From Indiicoccus explosivorum (lineage in GTDB: Bacteria > Bacillota > Bacilli > Bacillales_A > Planococcaceae): 62,362 bases of DNA. Each line of letters starts with the position of its first letter. Within the stretch, counting starts at the first letter, position 1. The notes under the pieces are model-generated. The model searched no databases. It was not told where the DNA came from and worked only from the letters and a program-made list of their open reading frames with translations. Positions 8,804-18,649 of the stretch are shown piece after piece. A program made the position numbers and the translations under genes. Where the stretch lies: assembly GCF_002167005.1 (NCBI RefSeq), contig NZ_NHTN01000002.1, positions 1 through 62,362 of the forward strand. Reading direction: 5' to 3'.

Positions 8804-11755
8804 GTGAAAGAACGCTTAACGGCTTGGTTCAATAAGGCCGAAGAGTCCTATGATAAATTTGTCTCCAGCCGCTGGATGAAGAGGCTCCGGATCACTTCCG
8901 GGGTCCTCTGGAACCTTGCACTGCTGCTGGCCGTCATTCTCGTGGCCGGCGGTGTGTTCGCCGCTTCCGCAGGGGCCGGCTATTTTGCATCGCTCGTCGA
9001 TGAAACGAAGCTCCAGACAGAAGAAGAAATGCGTAAACAGATCTATACGTACACAGAAACTTCAGAACTGTACTTTGATGAAGAAAAGTACTTGGGGAAA
9101 GTGCGGACGGACCTGGAACGTGAAGAGACCCGTCTCGAAGATGTCGCACCTGTCGCGCTTGATGCCGTCCTTGCTACAGAAGACGAGTATTTCACAGAGC
9201 ATCCGGGGGTCGTTCCGAAAGCTGTCCTTCGGGGACTGGTCCAGGATCTGACGAATGCCCCTGAACAGACGGGCGGTTCCACATTGACCCAGCAGCTCAT
9301 CAAAAACCAGATCCTGACAAACGAAGTATCGTATGAACGGAAAGCGAAAGAAATGCTTCTTGCCATGCGATTGGAAAAATTCATGAGTAAAGATGAAATT
9401 CTCGAAGCGTATCTCAACATCATTCCTTACGGCCGCAATTCTTCCGGCGCCAACATCGCGGGGATCGAAACCGCCGCACAAGGGATATTCAACGTTTCAG
9501 CCAGTGAACTGAGCCTGCCGCAAGCGGCTTTCATCGCCGGCATCCCACAGGCGCCTTACCGTTATACTCCGTATACGAGCGCCGGTGAACTGAAAGGTCC
9601 GGAAGGGCTTCAGCCCGGCATCGACCGGATGAAGACGGTTTTGTTCCGGATGAAAGAAGTAGGCTATATTACAGAAGAAGAATATGAAGCTGCGATTTCC
9701 TACGACATCACAAAAGATTTCCGTCAGCACGAGAACCGTTCTTATGAAGAATACCCGTTTCTGACATTCGAACTTGAACGGCGCGCAATCCGCATTTTGA
9801 TGGATGTTCTCGCCGAACAGGATGGCATTGAGCCGTCATCTCTTCTTGAAAACGATAAGCTGTATGAAGAATATGCGATCAAAGCTGAACGCGCCCTGCA
9901 CTCGGGCGGCTACCGCATCCATTCGACCATCGACAAAGAAGTGTATGATGCCATGCAAAAAGCGAAAAATGAATTCGAGCAGTACGGATATACGTATCCT
10001 GAAGGCTCGCTCGATGCCAATGGCGAGCCGGTTGAAGTTCCGCAGCCTGTCCAGGTCGGAAGCGTCCTGCTCGATAACGAGACTGGCCGCATCATCAGTT
10101 TCATCGGCGGCCGCGACTACGACCTTGAAAAGTATAACCATGCGACGCAGGCTTACCGCTCGATCGGTTCGACTGCCAAGCCGCTGCTCGTCTACGGACC
10201 GGCCGTTGAACAAGGCGTGATCGGCGCCGGCAGTCCGGTCGTGGACGTAAAGTTCTCGCTCACGATTCCAGGACAGCCGACGTACAAGCCGTCGAACTAT
10301 TATGCCTCCCAGGAACTTGGCATCATGCCGGCCCGCCGGGCACTGGCTTTATCACAGAACCTGCCGGCACTCCGGCTGTTCAATCAATTGCGGGATAACA
10401 AGCCCCTGCAGTATGCAATGAAAGCAGGCCTTACCCGCCTGACTCCTGATGATAATGTCCTGTCCGCCGCGCTTGGCGGCGGTGTCGAAGCGACTGTCGA
10501 AGAAGTCGCGAACGCATACTCCGTATTCGCGAACGGCGGTAAATTCATTGATGCTTACATGATCGACCGCATCGAAGACGCGGATGGGAATGTCGTTTTC
10601 GAACAGAAAACTGAACCTGAACAAGTCTTTTCTCCGCAGACAGCTTATATTCTGACTGACATGATGCGTGATGTATTCAATGAGTCGTACGGAACGGCGA
10701 ACCGCGCCAACCGCGAACTGTCCTTCGATGGTGATTTCGCCGGGAAGACCGGGACCACCCAGCGTTCCGTGGACGCATGGCTAACAGGATATAATCCGAA
10801 TGTGACACTTTCGGTCTGGCTCGGTTACGACAATGAGGAATGGACACTGGATGATGCGGCGAACAATCCATACCCTCATCCGGCGACCAGGAAGAACATG
10901 CTTTGGGCGGATCTCATGAACGCCGTCTACAGCACCGCGCCTGAATTGGTCGGTGCCGAAGAGGAGTTCAAAGCCCCTGAAGGCGTTGTCTCCCGTCCAT
11001 TCTGCGCATTCTCCGGAATGGCCCCTGGCGGCGGCTGTACAGGTGCGCTCGTCCGGAATGACCTTTTCAATGCAAAAGCGATGGTTCCGTCGAAGCCTGA
11101 CAACAGCATCACAAGCGGGACATACACGACAGTCGACGGCACGCGTTACACGGCGCTTCCATCGACTCCGGCCGACTTCACTGTGTCAGGAAGCAGAGGG
11201 GTCTCGGATGAGTTCGTCCGCCGGATGCTCGGTGAACTCGGCGGAGACGCTTCCAAACTGTTCCCGCCTGGATCTCCATACTCGAATATCGTTTCGGGAC
11301 GTGAATTCCAGCCGGATGGCAATTCACCGACAGGCGTTTCTGCCAGCCTGTCAGGCGATACGATCCGCTGGAGTGAATCTCCATCCAGAGGCGTCGTCGG
11401 TTACCGGATTTACAGCAGCGGCGGCAGCCGGATCGCATCGATTTCGGAATCAGAAGGAAATTCCTATCTCCTCCCTGGTCCGGGAAGCTACTATGTTGTA
11501 GCGGTCGATATTACCGGTAAAACATCAGGACCGTCCAACAATGTGACAATCAGCGCTCCTGCACCTGAGCCGGAACCTGAACCTGAACCTGAGCCGGAAC
11601 CGGCTGAGCCCGAGCCGGACACCGGCGAAGAACCGCCAACTGATGGCGGCAATGGTAACGGCGGCAATGGTAATGGTGGTAACGGCAACGGCGGAGGCAA
11701 TGAACCGCCAGCCGATCCGCCTGCCGAAGAAGATGGAACTGAAGATGCCGCATAA
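8804..11755 (+). CDS. Class A penicillin-binding protein (PBP1A-type glycosyltransferase/transpeptidase)
   Basis: This bifunctional peptidoglycan synthase acts at the outer face of the membrane. The 983-aa protein has a cytosolic N-terminus, one transmembrane helix (about 30-55), a GT51 glycosyltransferase domain (EDEYFTEHPGV about 127, GGSTLTQQLIKN about 157) and a transpeptidase domain. The latter has SxxK as STAK (Ser456-Lys459), SxN as SQN (Ser517) and KTG (Lys648-Gly650). A fibronectin-III-like domain follows (about 840-915), then a Glu-Pro repeat (about 920-945) and a Gly/Asn-rich tail ending in acidic residues. The last two are probably flexible wall-spanning segments. GTG at 8804 follows GGGGGGGAAG. 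It is convergent with acsA. Confidence 0.93.
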   Translation: MKERLTAWFNKAEESYDKFVSSRWMKRLRITSGVLWNLALLLAVILVAGGVFAASAGAGYFASLVDETKLQTEEEMRKQIYTYTETSELYFDEEKYLGKVRTDLEREETRLEDVAPVALDAVLATEDEYFTEHPGVVPKAVLRGLVQDLTNAPEQTGGSTLTQQLIKNQILTNEVSYERKAKEMLLAMRLEKFMSKDEILEAYLNIIPYGRNSSGANIAGIETAAQGIFNVSASELSLPQAAFIAGIPQAPYRYTPYTSAGELKGPEGLQPGIDRMKTVLFRMKEVGYITEEEYEAAISYDITKDFRQHENRSYEEYPFLTFELERRAIRILMDVLAEQDGIEPSSLLENDKLYEEYAIKAERALHSGGYRIHSTIDKEVYDAMQKAKNEFEQYGYTYPEGSLDANGEPVEVPQPVQVGSVLLDNETGRIISFIGGRDYDLEKYNHATQAYRSIGSTAKPLLVYGPAVEQGVIGAGSPVVDVKFSLTIPGQPTYKPSNYYASQELGIMPARRALALSQNLPALRLFNQLRDNKPLQYAMKAGLTRLTPDDNVLSAALGGGVEATVEEVANAYSVFANGGKFIDAYMIDRIEDADGNVVFEQKTEPEQVFSPQTAYILTDMMRDVFNESYGTANRANRELSFDGDFAGKTGTTQRSVDAWLTGYNPNVTLSVWLGYDNEEWTLDDAANNPYPHPATRKNMLWADLMNAVYSTAPELVGAEEEFKAPEGVVSRPFCAFSGMAPGGGCTGALVRNDLFNAKAMVPSKPDNSITSGTYTTVDGTRYTALPSTPADFTVSGSRGVSDEFVRRMLGELGGDASKLFPPGSPYSNIVSGREFQPDGNSPTGVSASLSGDTIRWSESPSRGVVGYRIYSSGGSRIASISESEGNSYLLPGPGSYYVVAVDITGKTSGPSNNVTISAPAPEPEPEPEPEPEPAEPEPDTGEEPPTDGGNGNGGNGNGGNGNGGGNEPPADPPAEEDGTEDAA

Positions 11756-11756
11756 C

Positions 11757-11796
11757 AAAAACGCTCCGGAAACTTTACCGTTTCCGGAGCGTTTTT
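11757..11796. terminator. Bidirectional terminator, PBP / acsA
   Basis: A perfect 17-bp stem (11757-11773 with 11780-11796), with core ACGCTCCGGAAAC and a 6-nt loop, has A5 and T5 flanks that serve both directions. Confidence 0.93.
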
Positions 11797-11854
11797 CTGT
11801 TCTGTCTTTATTCCCACATTCAGCGGAATCGCCGCATATCGGTATTTATTTCCG

Positions 11855-13573
11855 TCAGTCATCCATTGTGGACAGGTCACCGGTCGGCAGATCCAATTCC
11901 CAAGCTTTCAGCACCCGGCGCATGATCTTACCGCTCCGTGTCTTCGGCAGTTTGTCCTTGAATTCGATTTCCCGTGGCGCCGCATGTGCAGAAAGGCCTT
12001 TTTTGACGAACTGCTGGATTTCTTTCGTCAGTTCTTCCGTCGGTTCATGCCCTTCACGAAGCGCAATGAACGCCTTGATGATTTCTCCTCTGACCGGATC
12101 CGGCTTTCCGATAACACCGGCTTCTGCGACTGCCGGGTGTTCAATCAGTTTACTTTCGACTTCGAACGGACCGACACGTTCACCGGATGTCATAATGACA
12201 TCATCTACGCGACCTTGGAACCAATAATAGCCGTCTTCGTCCACGTAAGCGGAATCCCCGGAAACATACCACTCATCATTCAAAAAGTACGATTCATATT
12301 TTTGCGGATTGTTCCAAATCTGACGCATCATGGACGGCCACCCTTTCCGGATGGCAAGGTTCCCCATCCGATTCGGCGGCAGCTCGTTCCCCTGGTCATC
12401 GACGATGGCGACGCTGATTCCCGGGAGCGGTTTTCCCATCGATCCCGGCCGGATCGCCAGCGTCGGATAGTTACAGATCATCATGGCTCCTGTTTCCGTC
12501 ATCCACCACGTATCATGGATCCGCTTATCGAATACTTTCACGCCCCAGCGGATGACTTCAGGGTTCAGCGGTTCCCCTACAGACAGCACATGCCGCAAAG
12601 AAGACAAGTCATGCTCTTTCACAAGCGCGTCACCAGCTCCCATCAGCATCCGGAAAGCGGTCGGTGCACTGTACCAGACCGTGACCCCGTATTCTTCGAT
12701 GGCACTGTACCAGGCGTCCGGTGAGAAACGGCCGCCGACGATCAGATTGGTCGCACCTGCAAGCCACGGCGCGAAGACACCGTACGACGTCCCCGTCACC
12801 CAGCCAGGATCGGCTGTACACCAGTAAATATCCTGGTCGTTCAAGTCGAGCACCCACTTGCCGGTCACGTAATGCTGGATCATCGCGTCCTGGACGTGCA
12901 GCACTCCTTTCGGCTTCCCTGTCGATCCGGAAGTATAGTGAAGGATCATGCCGTCTTCCCTGTCAAGCCATTCGATATCAAAATCATCGCTGCAGTTCTC
13001 CATCTGCCGGAGGACATCCACAGTGTTGTTCTCTTCCTGAATCCCTTCGCCCACCAGAAAAATCGTTTCAAGCTGCGGAAGCCTGTCGACCGGAACCCGT
13101 TCAAGAAGATCGGGCGTCGTGACGATCGCTTTCGCTCCGCTGTCTTCCAGCCGGTCAAAAACCGCCCCTTCCATGAAAGCTTCAAACAGCGGGCCAACTA
13201 TGAGGCCCATCTTCAGGCCGCCGAGCAGTGTAAAGTAAAGTTCCGGGGAACGCGGCATGAAAATGAAAAGCCGATCCCCTTTTTCAAGTGTCGAATGGGC
13301 CTTCAGCATATTCGCCGCCCGATTCGTCATCCGCTTCATTTCGTGGAAAGTATACGCTTCTTTTCGGTTCTGATCCTTATAATAAAGCGCCACTTTGTTC
13401 TTTCTGTCAGATTCAGCGTGACGGTCGATCGCTTCATAAGCCATATTGACTTTGCCGGTCGTATGCCAGCTGAATTCTTTTTCAGCTTCCGCCCAATCGA
13501 AACCAGCGGCGAGTTCTTCGTAATTATGTAGTTGGTGGTCGCCCATGCGGGCCGGCAATTCTTCCGTCTTCAT
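11855..13573 (-). CDS. acsA: Acetyl-CoA synthetase (AMP-forming)
   Basis: AcsA activates acetate to acetyl-CoA through acetyl-AMP, allowing growth on acetate. The 572-aa ANL-superfamily enzyme has the AMP-binding loop HYTSGSTGKPKGV, DTWWMTETG, YWFQGRVDDVIMTSGERVGP and the C-terminal PKTRSGKIMRR. The last lysine is the residue acetylated by AcuA in B. subtilis. The start at 13573 (MKTEELPARMGDH) matches the B. subtilis N-terminus and follows GGAAAGG; three in-frame ATGs just upstream are possible. The gene is divergent from acuABC, which encodes its own acetylation control. Confidence 0.96.
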   Translation of the reverse strand: MKTEELPARMGDHQLHNYEELAAGFDWAEAEKEFSWHTTGKVNMAYEAIDRHAESDRKNKVALYYKDQNRKEAYTFHEMKRMTNRAANMLKAHSTLEKGDRLFIFMPRSPELYFTLLGGLKMGLIVGPLFEAFMEGAVFDRLEDSGAKAIVTTPDLLERVPVDRLPQLETIFLVGEGIQEENNTVDVLRQMENCSDDFDIEWLDREDGMILHYTSGSTGKPKGVLHVQDAMIQHYVTGKWVLDLNDQDIYWCTADPGWVTGTSYGVFAPWLAGATNLIVGGRFSPDAWYSAIEEYGVTVWYSAPTAFRMLMGAGDALVKEHDLSSLRHVLSVGEPLNPEVIRWGVKVFDKRIHDTWWMTETGAMMICNYPTLAIRPGSMGKPLPGISVAIVDDQGNELPPNRMGNLAIRKGWPSMMRQIWNNPQKYESYFLNDEWYVSGDSAYVDEDGYYWFQGRVDDVIMTSGERVGPFEVESKLIEHPAVAEAGVIGKPDPVRGEIIKAFIALREGHEPTEELTKEIQQFVKKGLSAHAAPREIEFKDKLPKTRSGKIMRRVLKAWELDLPTGDLSTMDD

Positions 13574-13670
13574 TGTCATCATCCTTTCCATTAGATACTC
13601 TTATATTCTACAACATTCTGACAATTACATGTAAACTAATATGCCTCGGCTGCAGATTTCCGCAGTTATT

Positions 13671-13699
13671 TTCATTTCCCCTTCCGCATCATGTATAAT
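13671..13699 (+). promoter_or_regulatory. Candidate promoter of acuABC
   Basis: -10 TATAAT (13694-13699) with a weak -35 TTCATT (13671-13676) at 17 bp, 31 bp upstream of the acuA ATG. No convincing cre site was found in the acsA/acuA gap. Confidence 0.5.
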
Positions 13700-13730
13700 G
13701 GGGGTAATTGCGAGTACAGGCGGTGTAGAG

Positions 13731-14363
13731 ATGGAGCATTCAAAAACTTATAATGCGATGGAACTGAAAACACGTCAGGGACGGATCATCGTGGAAGGTC
13801 CGATTTCCCCTGAAGAATTAGCAAGGCTGGACTTCCACGAAGACCTGACAGCTTTCCGTCCGCCGGAAGACCAGCATAAAGCGGTGATCGGAATTGCAAA
13901 GCTTCCGGAGGGGCGGATACTGATAGCCAGACATAACAATACCATTGTCGGCTACGTCACCTTCCTCTATCCGGATCCGCTCGAACGGTGGTCGGAAGGC
14001 AATATGGAAAATCTCATCGAGCTCGGCGCGATTGAAGTCATCCCGAAGTTCAGAGGCGAAGGGGTCGGCAAAGCGCTCCTGAAAGTTTCGATGATGGATG
14101 ATTCGTTTGAAGATTATATCGTGATTACTACTGAATACTATTGGCACTGGGATTTGAAAGGAACAGGGCTCAATGTCTGGGAATACCGGAAAGTGATGGA
14201 GAAGATGATGCAGGCCGGAGGGCTGGAATATTATGCGACGGACGATCCCGAAATCAGTTCCCACCCGGCAAACTGTCTGATGGCCAGGATCGGTGCGCGG
14301 GTCGGCCCTGAATCCGTGCAGCAGTTTGATGCATTGCGTTTCATGAACCGCTTCATGTATTAA
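13731..14363 (+). CDS. acuA: Protein lysine acetyltransferase AcuA
   Basis: AcuA is a GNAT acetyltransferase that acetylates the active-site lysine of AcsA and switches it off. The 210-aa protein matches B. subtilis AcuA along its length: MEHSKTYNAMELKT at the start, YVTFLYPDPLERWSEGNMEN, ELGAIEVIPKFRGEGVGKAL (the acetyl-CoA loop), EYYWHWDLKG and SSHPANCLMARIG. ATG at 13731 is chosen from the homology; a longer frame from 13641 has no ribosome site. It is the first gene of acuABC, with acuB 21 bp on. Confidence 0.96.
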   Translation: MEHSKTYNAMELKTRQGRIIVEGPISPEELARLDFHEDLTAFRPPEDQHKAVIGIAKLPEGRILIARHNNTIVGYVTFLYPDPLERWSEGNMENLIELGAIEVIPKFRGEGVGKALLKVSMMDDSFEDYIVITTEYYWHWDLKGTGLNVWEYRKVMEKMMQAGGLEYYATDDPEISSHPANCLMARIGARVGPESVQQFDALRFMNRFMY

Positions 14364-14384
14364 TTGCCAAAGGAGTGCTGGAAA

Positions 14385-15026
14385 ATGCTTTTGGAAGAAA
14401 TAATGAATACGGAAATGTACACATTGGGACCAACTGACACAGTCAAAGATGTGCTCGAACTTTTCCGGGAGAAGCGGATCCGTCATGTGCCGATTGTGGA
14501 TGAAGCCAGAAAAGTCATCGGTGTGGTGACGGAACGGGATTTGAAGGATGCCCGGTTTGCGGAAGACGCGCCGGCAGCCGCCGATTCTCTCTATGATCTC
14601 AAAGTCGAACAAGTGATGACCAAAAACCCGATTACCGGGCATCCCCTCGATGTTGTAGAAGAGACCGCGCTTTTATTTTACGAACAGAAAATCGGCTGCC
14701 TGCCAGTCGTCTCGAATGGCCAGCTGGTCGGATTTTTCACAGAAACGGACTTGCTTTACAAATACATCGAGCTGACAGGTGCCCACCAGCCCGGTTCCCA
14801 AATTGAGGTGAGAGTTCCGAATCGGGCCGGCGCCCTTTACGAAGTTTCGAAGATCCTGTACGAACATCATGTCAATGTGCTGAGTGTGCTCGTCTACCCC
14901 GACAAACGGAACGAAGCGAACAAAGTCCTCGTCTTCAGAGTCAAAACGATGAATCCGCTGCCGATTATCGAAGATATCCGAAAAGAAGGTTTTGATATCC
15001 TATGGCCAAACATTCCGGGAATGTAG
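14385..15026 (+). CDS. acuB: CBS- and ACT-domain protein AcuB
   Basis: The 213-aa protein has two CBS domains (about 5-60 and 70-130: IRHVPIVDEARKVIGVVTERD and NGQLVGFFTETDLLYKYIEL) followed by an ACT-like domain (about 140-210, VRVPNRAGALYEVSKIL). CBS pairs usually sense adenosine nucleotides. AcuB is part of the acetoin/acetate utilisation cluster, but its exact role is not settled. The start at 14385 follows AGGAG and matches the family. The end overlaps the earliest possible acuC start. Confidence 0.93.
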   Translation: MLLEEIMNTEMYTLGPTDTVKDVLELFREKRIRHVPIVDEARKVIGVVTERDLKDARFAEDAPAAADSLYDLKVEQVMTKNPITGHPLDVVEETALLFYEQKIGCLPVVSNGQLVGFFTETDLLYKYIELTGAHQPGSQIEVRVPNRAGALYEVSKILYEHHVNVLSVLVYPDKRNEANKVLVFRVKTMNPLPIIEDIRKEGFDILWPNIPGM

Positions 15027-15028
15027 AA

Positions 15029-16180
15029 ATGAACGATGCGGTTTTCGTTTATTCGGAAGATCAGCTCGGCTATAAGTTTTCCGACTCACATCCGTTCAAT
15101 CAAAAACGGCTGGTCCTCACCGTCGATTTGCTGAAAGAAATGAATGCGCTTTCAGATGACCGGATCATTCCCGTCCGCACAGCGACAGATGAAGAGCTCC
15201 TGCTGGCGCATGATGAACGGTACATCAACATCGTCAAAAAAGCCGGACTAGGAGAAGTGACACCGGAAGTCGGTGAAAATTATGGAATCGGGACAGAAGA
15301 CACCCCGATGTTCGATCACATGCATGAAGCCGCTGCCCGCCTCGTCGGCGGCACACTGACGGCGGTCGATGAAGTGATGCAGGGCCGTGCGCTACACGCG
15401 CTGAACCTTGGCGGAGGTCTGCACCATGGCTTCCGGGGAAAAGCGTCAGGCTTCTGCATTTATAACGACAGTACCGTGGCAATAAAGTACATGCAGCAGA
15501 AGTACGGCGCGCGCGTCCTGTATATGGATACAGATGCCCACCATGGCGATGGCGTCCAATGGAGCTTCTACGATGATCCATCCGTCTGCACAGTCTCCAT
15601 CCACGAGACCGGCCGCTATCTGTTCCCGGGGACGGGAAGCATCACTGAACGCGGCAGCGATAAAGGATACGGGACCTCATTCAACCTCCCGATCGACGCC
15701 TTCACAGAAGACGATTCTTTTTTAGAGACTTATCGGACCGCATTCCGGGAAATCGCTTCTTTTTTCAAACCGGACGTAATCCTGACACAGAACGGGGCGG
15801 ATGCGCATTACCTGGACCCTCTCACCCATCTATACGGCACGATGGACATTTACAGGGAAATCCCGAAAGTCGCCCATGAAATCGCCCATGAGTTCTGCGG
15901 CGGCAAATGGATTGCCGTCGGCGGCGGCGGTTATGACATTTGGCGTGTCGTCCCCCGCGCATGGTCGCTTCTGTGGATGGAAATGAGCGGACAGCCGCTT
16001 CCGTTCGGAAAACTTCCCCAGAGCTGGCTGGACCGCTGGCAGCCGGATTCGCCTGTCCCGCTGATTCCGACATGGGAAGATCCGCAGGATTTGTATAAAC
16101 CGATTCCCCGGAAGCCGGAGATTGAAGAAAAAAACCAGCAGATGCTCGAAAAAGCCCTTTATATGATCAGAAACGCCTGA
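15029..16180 (+). CDS. acuC: Protein deacetylase AcuC (class I HDAC fold)
   Basis: AcuC is a zinc-dependent deacetylase that reactivates acetylated AcsA, opposing AcuA. The 383-aa protein has the arginase/deacetylase motifs GGGLHHGFRGKASGFCIYND, DTDAHHGDGVQ (zinc ligands and active-site histidines) and GGGGYDIWRVVPRAW. The start at 15029, MNDAVFVY, aligns with B. subtilis AcuC; an in-frame ATG at 15002 inside acuB is the alternative. Its last codons lie inside a hairpin shared with ccpA, and both proteins end Arg-Asn-Ala. Confidence 0.95.
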   Translation: MNDAVFVYSEDQLGYKFSDSHPFNQKRLVLTVDLLKEMNALSDDRIIPVRTATDEELLLAHDERYINIVKKAGLGEVTPEVGENYGIGTEDTPMFDHMHEAAARLVGGTLTAVDEVMQGRALHALNLGGGLHHGFRGKASGFCIYNDSTVAIKYMQQKYGARVLYMDTDAHHGDGVQWSFYDDPSVCTVSIHETGRYLFPGTGSITERGSDKGYGTSFNLPIDAFTEDDSFLETYRTAFREIASFFKPDVILTQNGADAHYLDPLTHLYGTMDIYREIPKVAHEIAHEFCGGKWIAVGGGGYDIWRVVPRAWSLLWMEMSGQPLPFGKLPQSWLDRWQPDSPVPLIPTWEDPQDLYKPIPRKPEIEEKNQQMLEKALYMIRNA

Positions 16181-16203
16181 AAGCTTCCGCTTTCAGGCGT
16201 TTC
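16173..16203. terminator. Shared hairpin overlapping the stop codons of acuC and ccpA
   Basis: A perfect 12-bp stem, ACGCCTGAAAGC (16173-16184) with GCTTTCAGGCGT (16189-16200), has a TTCC loop. Both stop codons (16178-16180 plus, 16195-16193 minus) are in the stem arms. The T tracts are short. Confidence 0.65.
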
Positions 16204-17191
16204 TCGTAGTGCCGCGATCTTCGATTCTGTGCGGCAGGATCACTTTGGTCTCCTCGACTTCCTCGCCGTTCATCAGTTTAGTCAAAAGCCTCATGGAAAC
16301 AGCTCCGATGTCATAAAGCGGGAACGCGACGGACGTCAGGCGGGGCCGGACCATCTTCGCCAGTTTCGAATCTTCATAACTGATGACTTCGATATCTTCC
16401 GGAATCGCATAGCCGTCTTCCGTCGCGGCATGGATCAAACCGATTGCCAGTTCATCGCTCCCTGCAAAAAATGCGGTGGCGCCCGCATCTTTCAGCTGCT
16501 TGTATGACTCCATCCCTTCCTCATAGGAATTTCCGGTTTCCTTAATAAGATCTTCTTCGAACGGAAGTCCCTTTTCATTGAGCGCATCCGCGTAGCCCCG
16601 CAGTTTATAATGCCGGTTGATGTCGGCGGAAAAAGGCCCGGAGACGAAGGCGATCCGCTGATGGCCGGACGCAGCGAGTCTGCTGACAGCCTCGAACGCC
16701 GCCAATCGGTAATCGATATTGACGGAAGCGACGGTAGCGCTCTCATCCACCGTTCCCGCCAGTACGACTGGCACACTCGCCCGCTGCATATCTGTAAGCA
16801 GACTTTCAGAAATCGCATCGCTCATAAAGACAATGCCATCGACCTGCTTTCCGAGCATCGTTTCAAGCAGCAGCTCTTCTTTATCGCTGTTGCCATCCGA
16901 GTTCGACAGCAGGATGTTATACCGGTACATGGTCGCGATATCTTCGATCCCCCGCGCCAGTTCCGCATAGAAACTATTTGAAATGTCGGGAATGACCACT
17001 CCGACAGTGGTTGTTTTTTTGCTGGCAAGTCCCCTTGCCACCGCGTTCGGACGATAGCCCAGCTCTTCGATCACCCGGAGCACTTTCTTGCGGGTTGCCG
17101 GCTTGACGTTCGTGTTTCCGTTCACTACGCGTGATACCGTAGCCATGGATACATTCGCTTCACGCGCTACATCGTATATTGTGACAGGCAT
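16193..17191 (-). CDS. ccpA: Catabolite control protein A
   Basis: CcpA is the LacI-family regulator that, with HPr-Ser46-P, represses or activates genes at cre sites. The 332-aa protein opens with the helix-turn-helix [20 protein letters not shown] and hinge helix [12 protein letters not shown], followed by the periplasmic-binding-like effector core ([36 protein letters not shown]). The C-terminal part matches CcpA rather than sugar-specific paralogues. ATG at 17191 follows AAAGGGGGCG. Candidate targets in the window are megL and scoAB. It lies between acuC and aroA, as in B. subtilis. Confidence 0.96.
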   Translation of the reverse strand: MPVTIYDVAREANVSMATVSRVVNGNTNVKPATRKKVLRVIEELGYRPNAVARGLASKKTTTVGVVIPDISNSFYAELARGIEDIATMYRYNILLSNSDGNSDKEELLLETMLGKQVDGIVFMSDAISESLLTDMQRASVPVVLAGTVDESATVASVNIDYRLAAFEAVSRLAASGHQRIAFVSGPFSADINRHYKLRGYADALNEKGLPFEEDLIKETGNSYEEGMESYKQLKDAGATAFFAGSDELAIGLIHAATEDGYAIPEDIEVISYEDSKLAKMVRPRLTSVAFPLYDIGAVSMRLLTKLMNGEEVEETKVILPHRIEDRGTTRNA

Positions 17192-17306
17192 CGGTTCGCC
17201 CCCTTTCTACATCTGTATAAGCTGAAACGGTGTGACAGGCGGACTGCCCGGACAGCTTATATCTTTGCTGTACCCATCATACGATAATTCGAATTGCCTA
17301 ATCAAT

Positions 17307-17332
17307 AGAAAAAGCCGGAGAAGTCCGGCTTT
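17307..17332 (-). terminator. aroA terminator
   Basis: Stem AAAGCCGGA / TCCGGCTTT (17311-17319 with 17324-17332), 4-nt loop, T tract on the minus strand, overlapping the aroA stop codon. Confidence 0.85.
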
Positions 17333-18416
17333 AGCGATTCATTTCGTACTGTTTCATGAATTTCATGAGGGCATCATAGAATTCATCGAACTGCCCCAGG
17401 TCCATCTGCTGCTGCGCGTCGGATAACGCGACGGCCGGATCCGGGTGGACTTCCGCCATGACGCCGTCCGCGCCGATCGCAATCGCCGCTTTCGCTGTCG
17501 GCAGCAGCAAGTCGCGACGGCCCGTCGAATGGGTCACATCCACAAATACCGGCAGGTGGGTCTCCTGCTTCAAGATCGGCACAGCCGAGATATCGAGTGT
17601 GTTGCGTGTCGCTTTTTCATACGTCCGGATTCCCCGCTCACAGAGGATGATCTGATCGTTACCGTTTGAAATAATATATTCAGCTGCATTAATGAACTCG
17701 TCGATCGTCGCAGACATGCCACGCTTCAGGAGGACTGGTTTGTTCGTCGAACCGACCGCTTTCAGCAGCTCGAAATTCTGCATGTTCCGGGCGCCCACTT
17801 GGATGACATCCAAGTAATCCAGCGCTTCCTCCAGATGGCTTGGCGTCACGATCTCGGTGACGACCGCCAGCCCTTGCTCTTCAGCCGCTTTCTTCAGGAT
17901 CTTGAGTCCTTCCAGACCCAGTCCCTGGAAGTCGTACGGCGATGTCCGTGGCTTATACGCACCGCCCCGGATCAATTTCTGGCCCTTATCCTTGATTGCT
18001 TTCGCCACGATTTCCACCTGATCGTAAGACTCGACTGCACACGGTCCGAAGATGAATGTCGGCTTTCCGTCGCCGATCCGTTCGCCGTTCACTTCAACGA
18101 CTGTATCCTCCGCTTTCTTCTTCCGGGAAACAAGCAGTGCTTTCCGCTGTTCCTTCTCCTGCACATCGAGCGCCGACTTGAAGATCTCCTTGAACAGATG
18201 TTCCACCCGCGGCTGCTCCAGCGGACCGTCATTATGCTCTTTCAATAGATTCAGCATGTCCCGTTCCCGCACAGGATCGAAACGGTTCACCCCTTGTTTT
18301 TCTTTCACTTTCCCGATCTCACGGGCGACCGACGTCCGTTCGTTGATCAGTTCGAGTATTTTAAGGTTCAACTCATCCACTTTTTCTCTTAATACATCCA
18401 ATTCTGTCTGACTCAC
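17331..18416 (-). CDS. aroA: Bifunctional chorismate mutase / DAHP synthase
   Basis: DAHP synthase makes the first intermediate of the shikimate pathway from PEP and erythrose-4-phosphate. The fused type II chorismate mutase mainly acts as a feedback sensor in Bacillales. The 361-aa protein has AroQ-type mutase helices (about 1-90, [26 protein letters not shown]) followed by a type I-beta DAHP synthase barrel ([39 protein letters not shown]). The GTG start at 18416 aligns with B. subtilis MSNTEL; GTG at 18422 is equally possible since GAGAGGGG lies just upstream. Single gene with its own promoter and terminator. Confidence 0.95.
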   Translation of the reverse strand: MSQTELDVLREKVDELNLKILELINERTSVAREIGKVKEKQGVNRFDPVRERDMLNLLKEHNDGPLEQPRVEHLFKEIFKSALDVQEKEQRKALLVSRKKKAEDTVVEVNGERIGDGKPTFIFGPCAVESYDQVEIVAKAIKDKGQKLIRGGAYKPRTSPYDFQGLGLEGLKILKKAAEEQGLAVVTEIVTPSHLEEALDYLDVIQVGARNMQNFELLKAVGSTNKPVLLKRGMSATIDEFINAAEYIISNGNDQIILCERGIRTYEKATRNTLDISAVPILKQETHLPVFVDVTHSTGRRDLLLPTAKAAIAIGADGVMAEVHPDPAVALSDAQQQMDLGQFDEFYDALMKFMKQYEMNR

Positions 18417-18474
18417 TTTCACTCTACCCCTCTCTTCAGATCGCTGGTGCAATCTCTAGATGTGTATAAGGGCT

Positions 18475-18503
18475 ATTATATGAAACTCAGCCAGAAAAGT
18501 CAC
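18475..18503 (-). promoter_or_regulatory. Sigma-A promoter of aroA
   Basis: Minus-strand -35 GTGACT (18503-18498), 17-bp spacer, perfect -10 TATAAT (18480-18475). Confidence 0.65.
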
Positions 18504-18579
18504 GCTATTTCTTTTGCGCTTCAACGCGCGAAAGTGAATAAAGAAAACAGATGTCCGATTCACCCCTTTGCCGCCCATG

Positions 18580-18627
18580 AAAAAATCCGCAGACGGCGTT
18601 CACATCGCGAACTTCGTCTGCGGATTT
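18580..18627 (-). terminator. Terminator of the ytxGHJ operon
   Basis: A 13-bp stem, AAATCCGCAGACG (18583-18595) with CGTCTGCGGATTT (18615-18627), has a 19-nt loop. Six T residues follow on the minus strand, downstream of ytxJ. Confidence 0.85.
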
Positions 18628-18649
18628 GAAGTATCCGTCCTATTTTTCT

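Noticed and set aside
13574-13730. Expected cre site between acsA and acuA
   Set aside because: In B. subtilis both are CcpA targets, but no sequence here fits the consensus; the nearest candidate (TGAAAACACGTCA in acuA) has wrong spacing.
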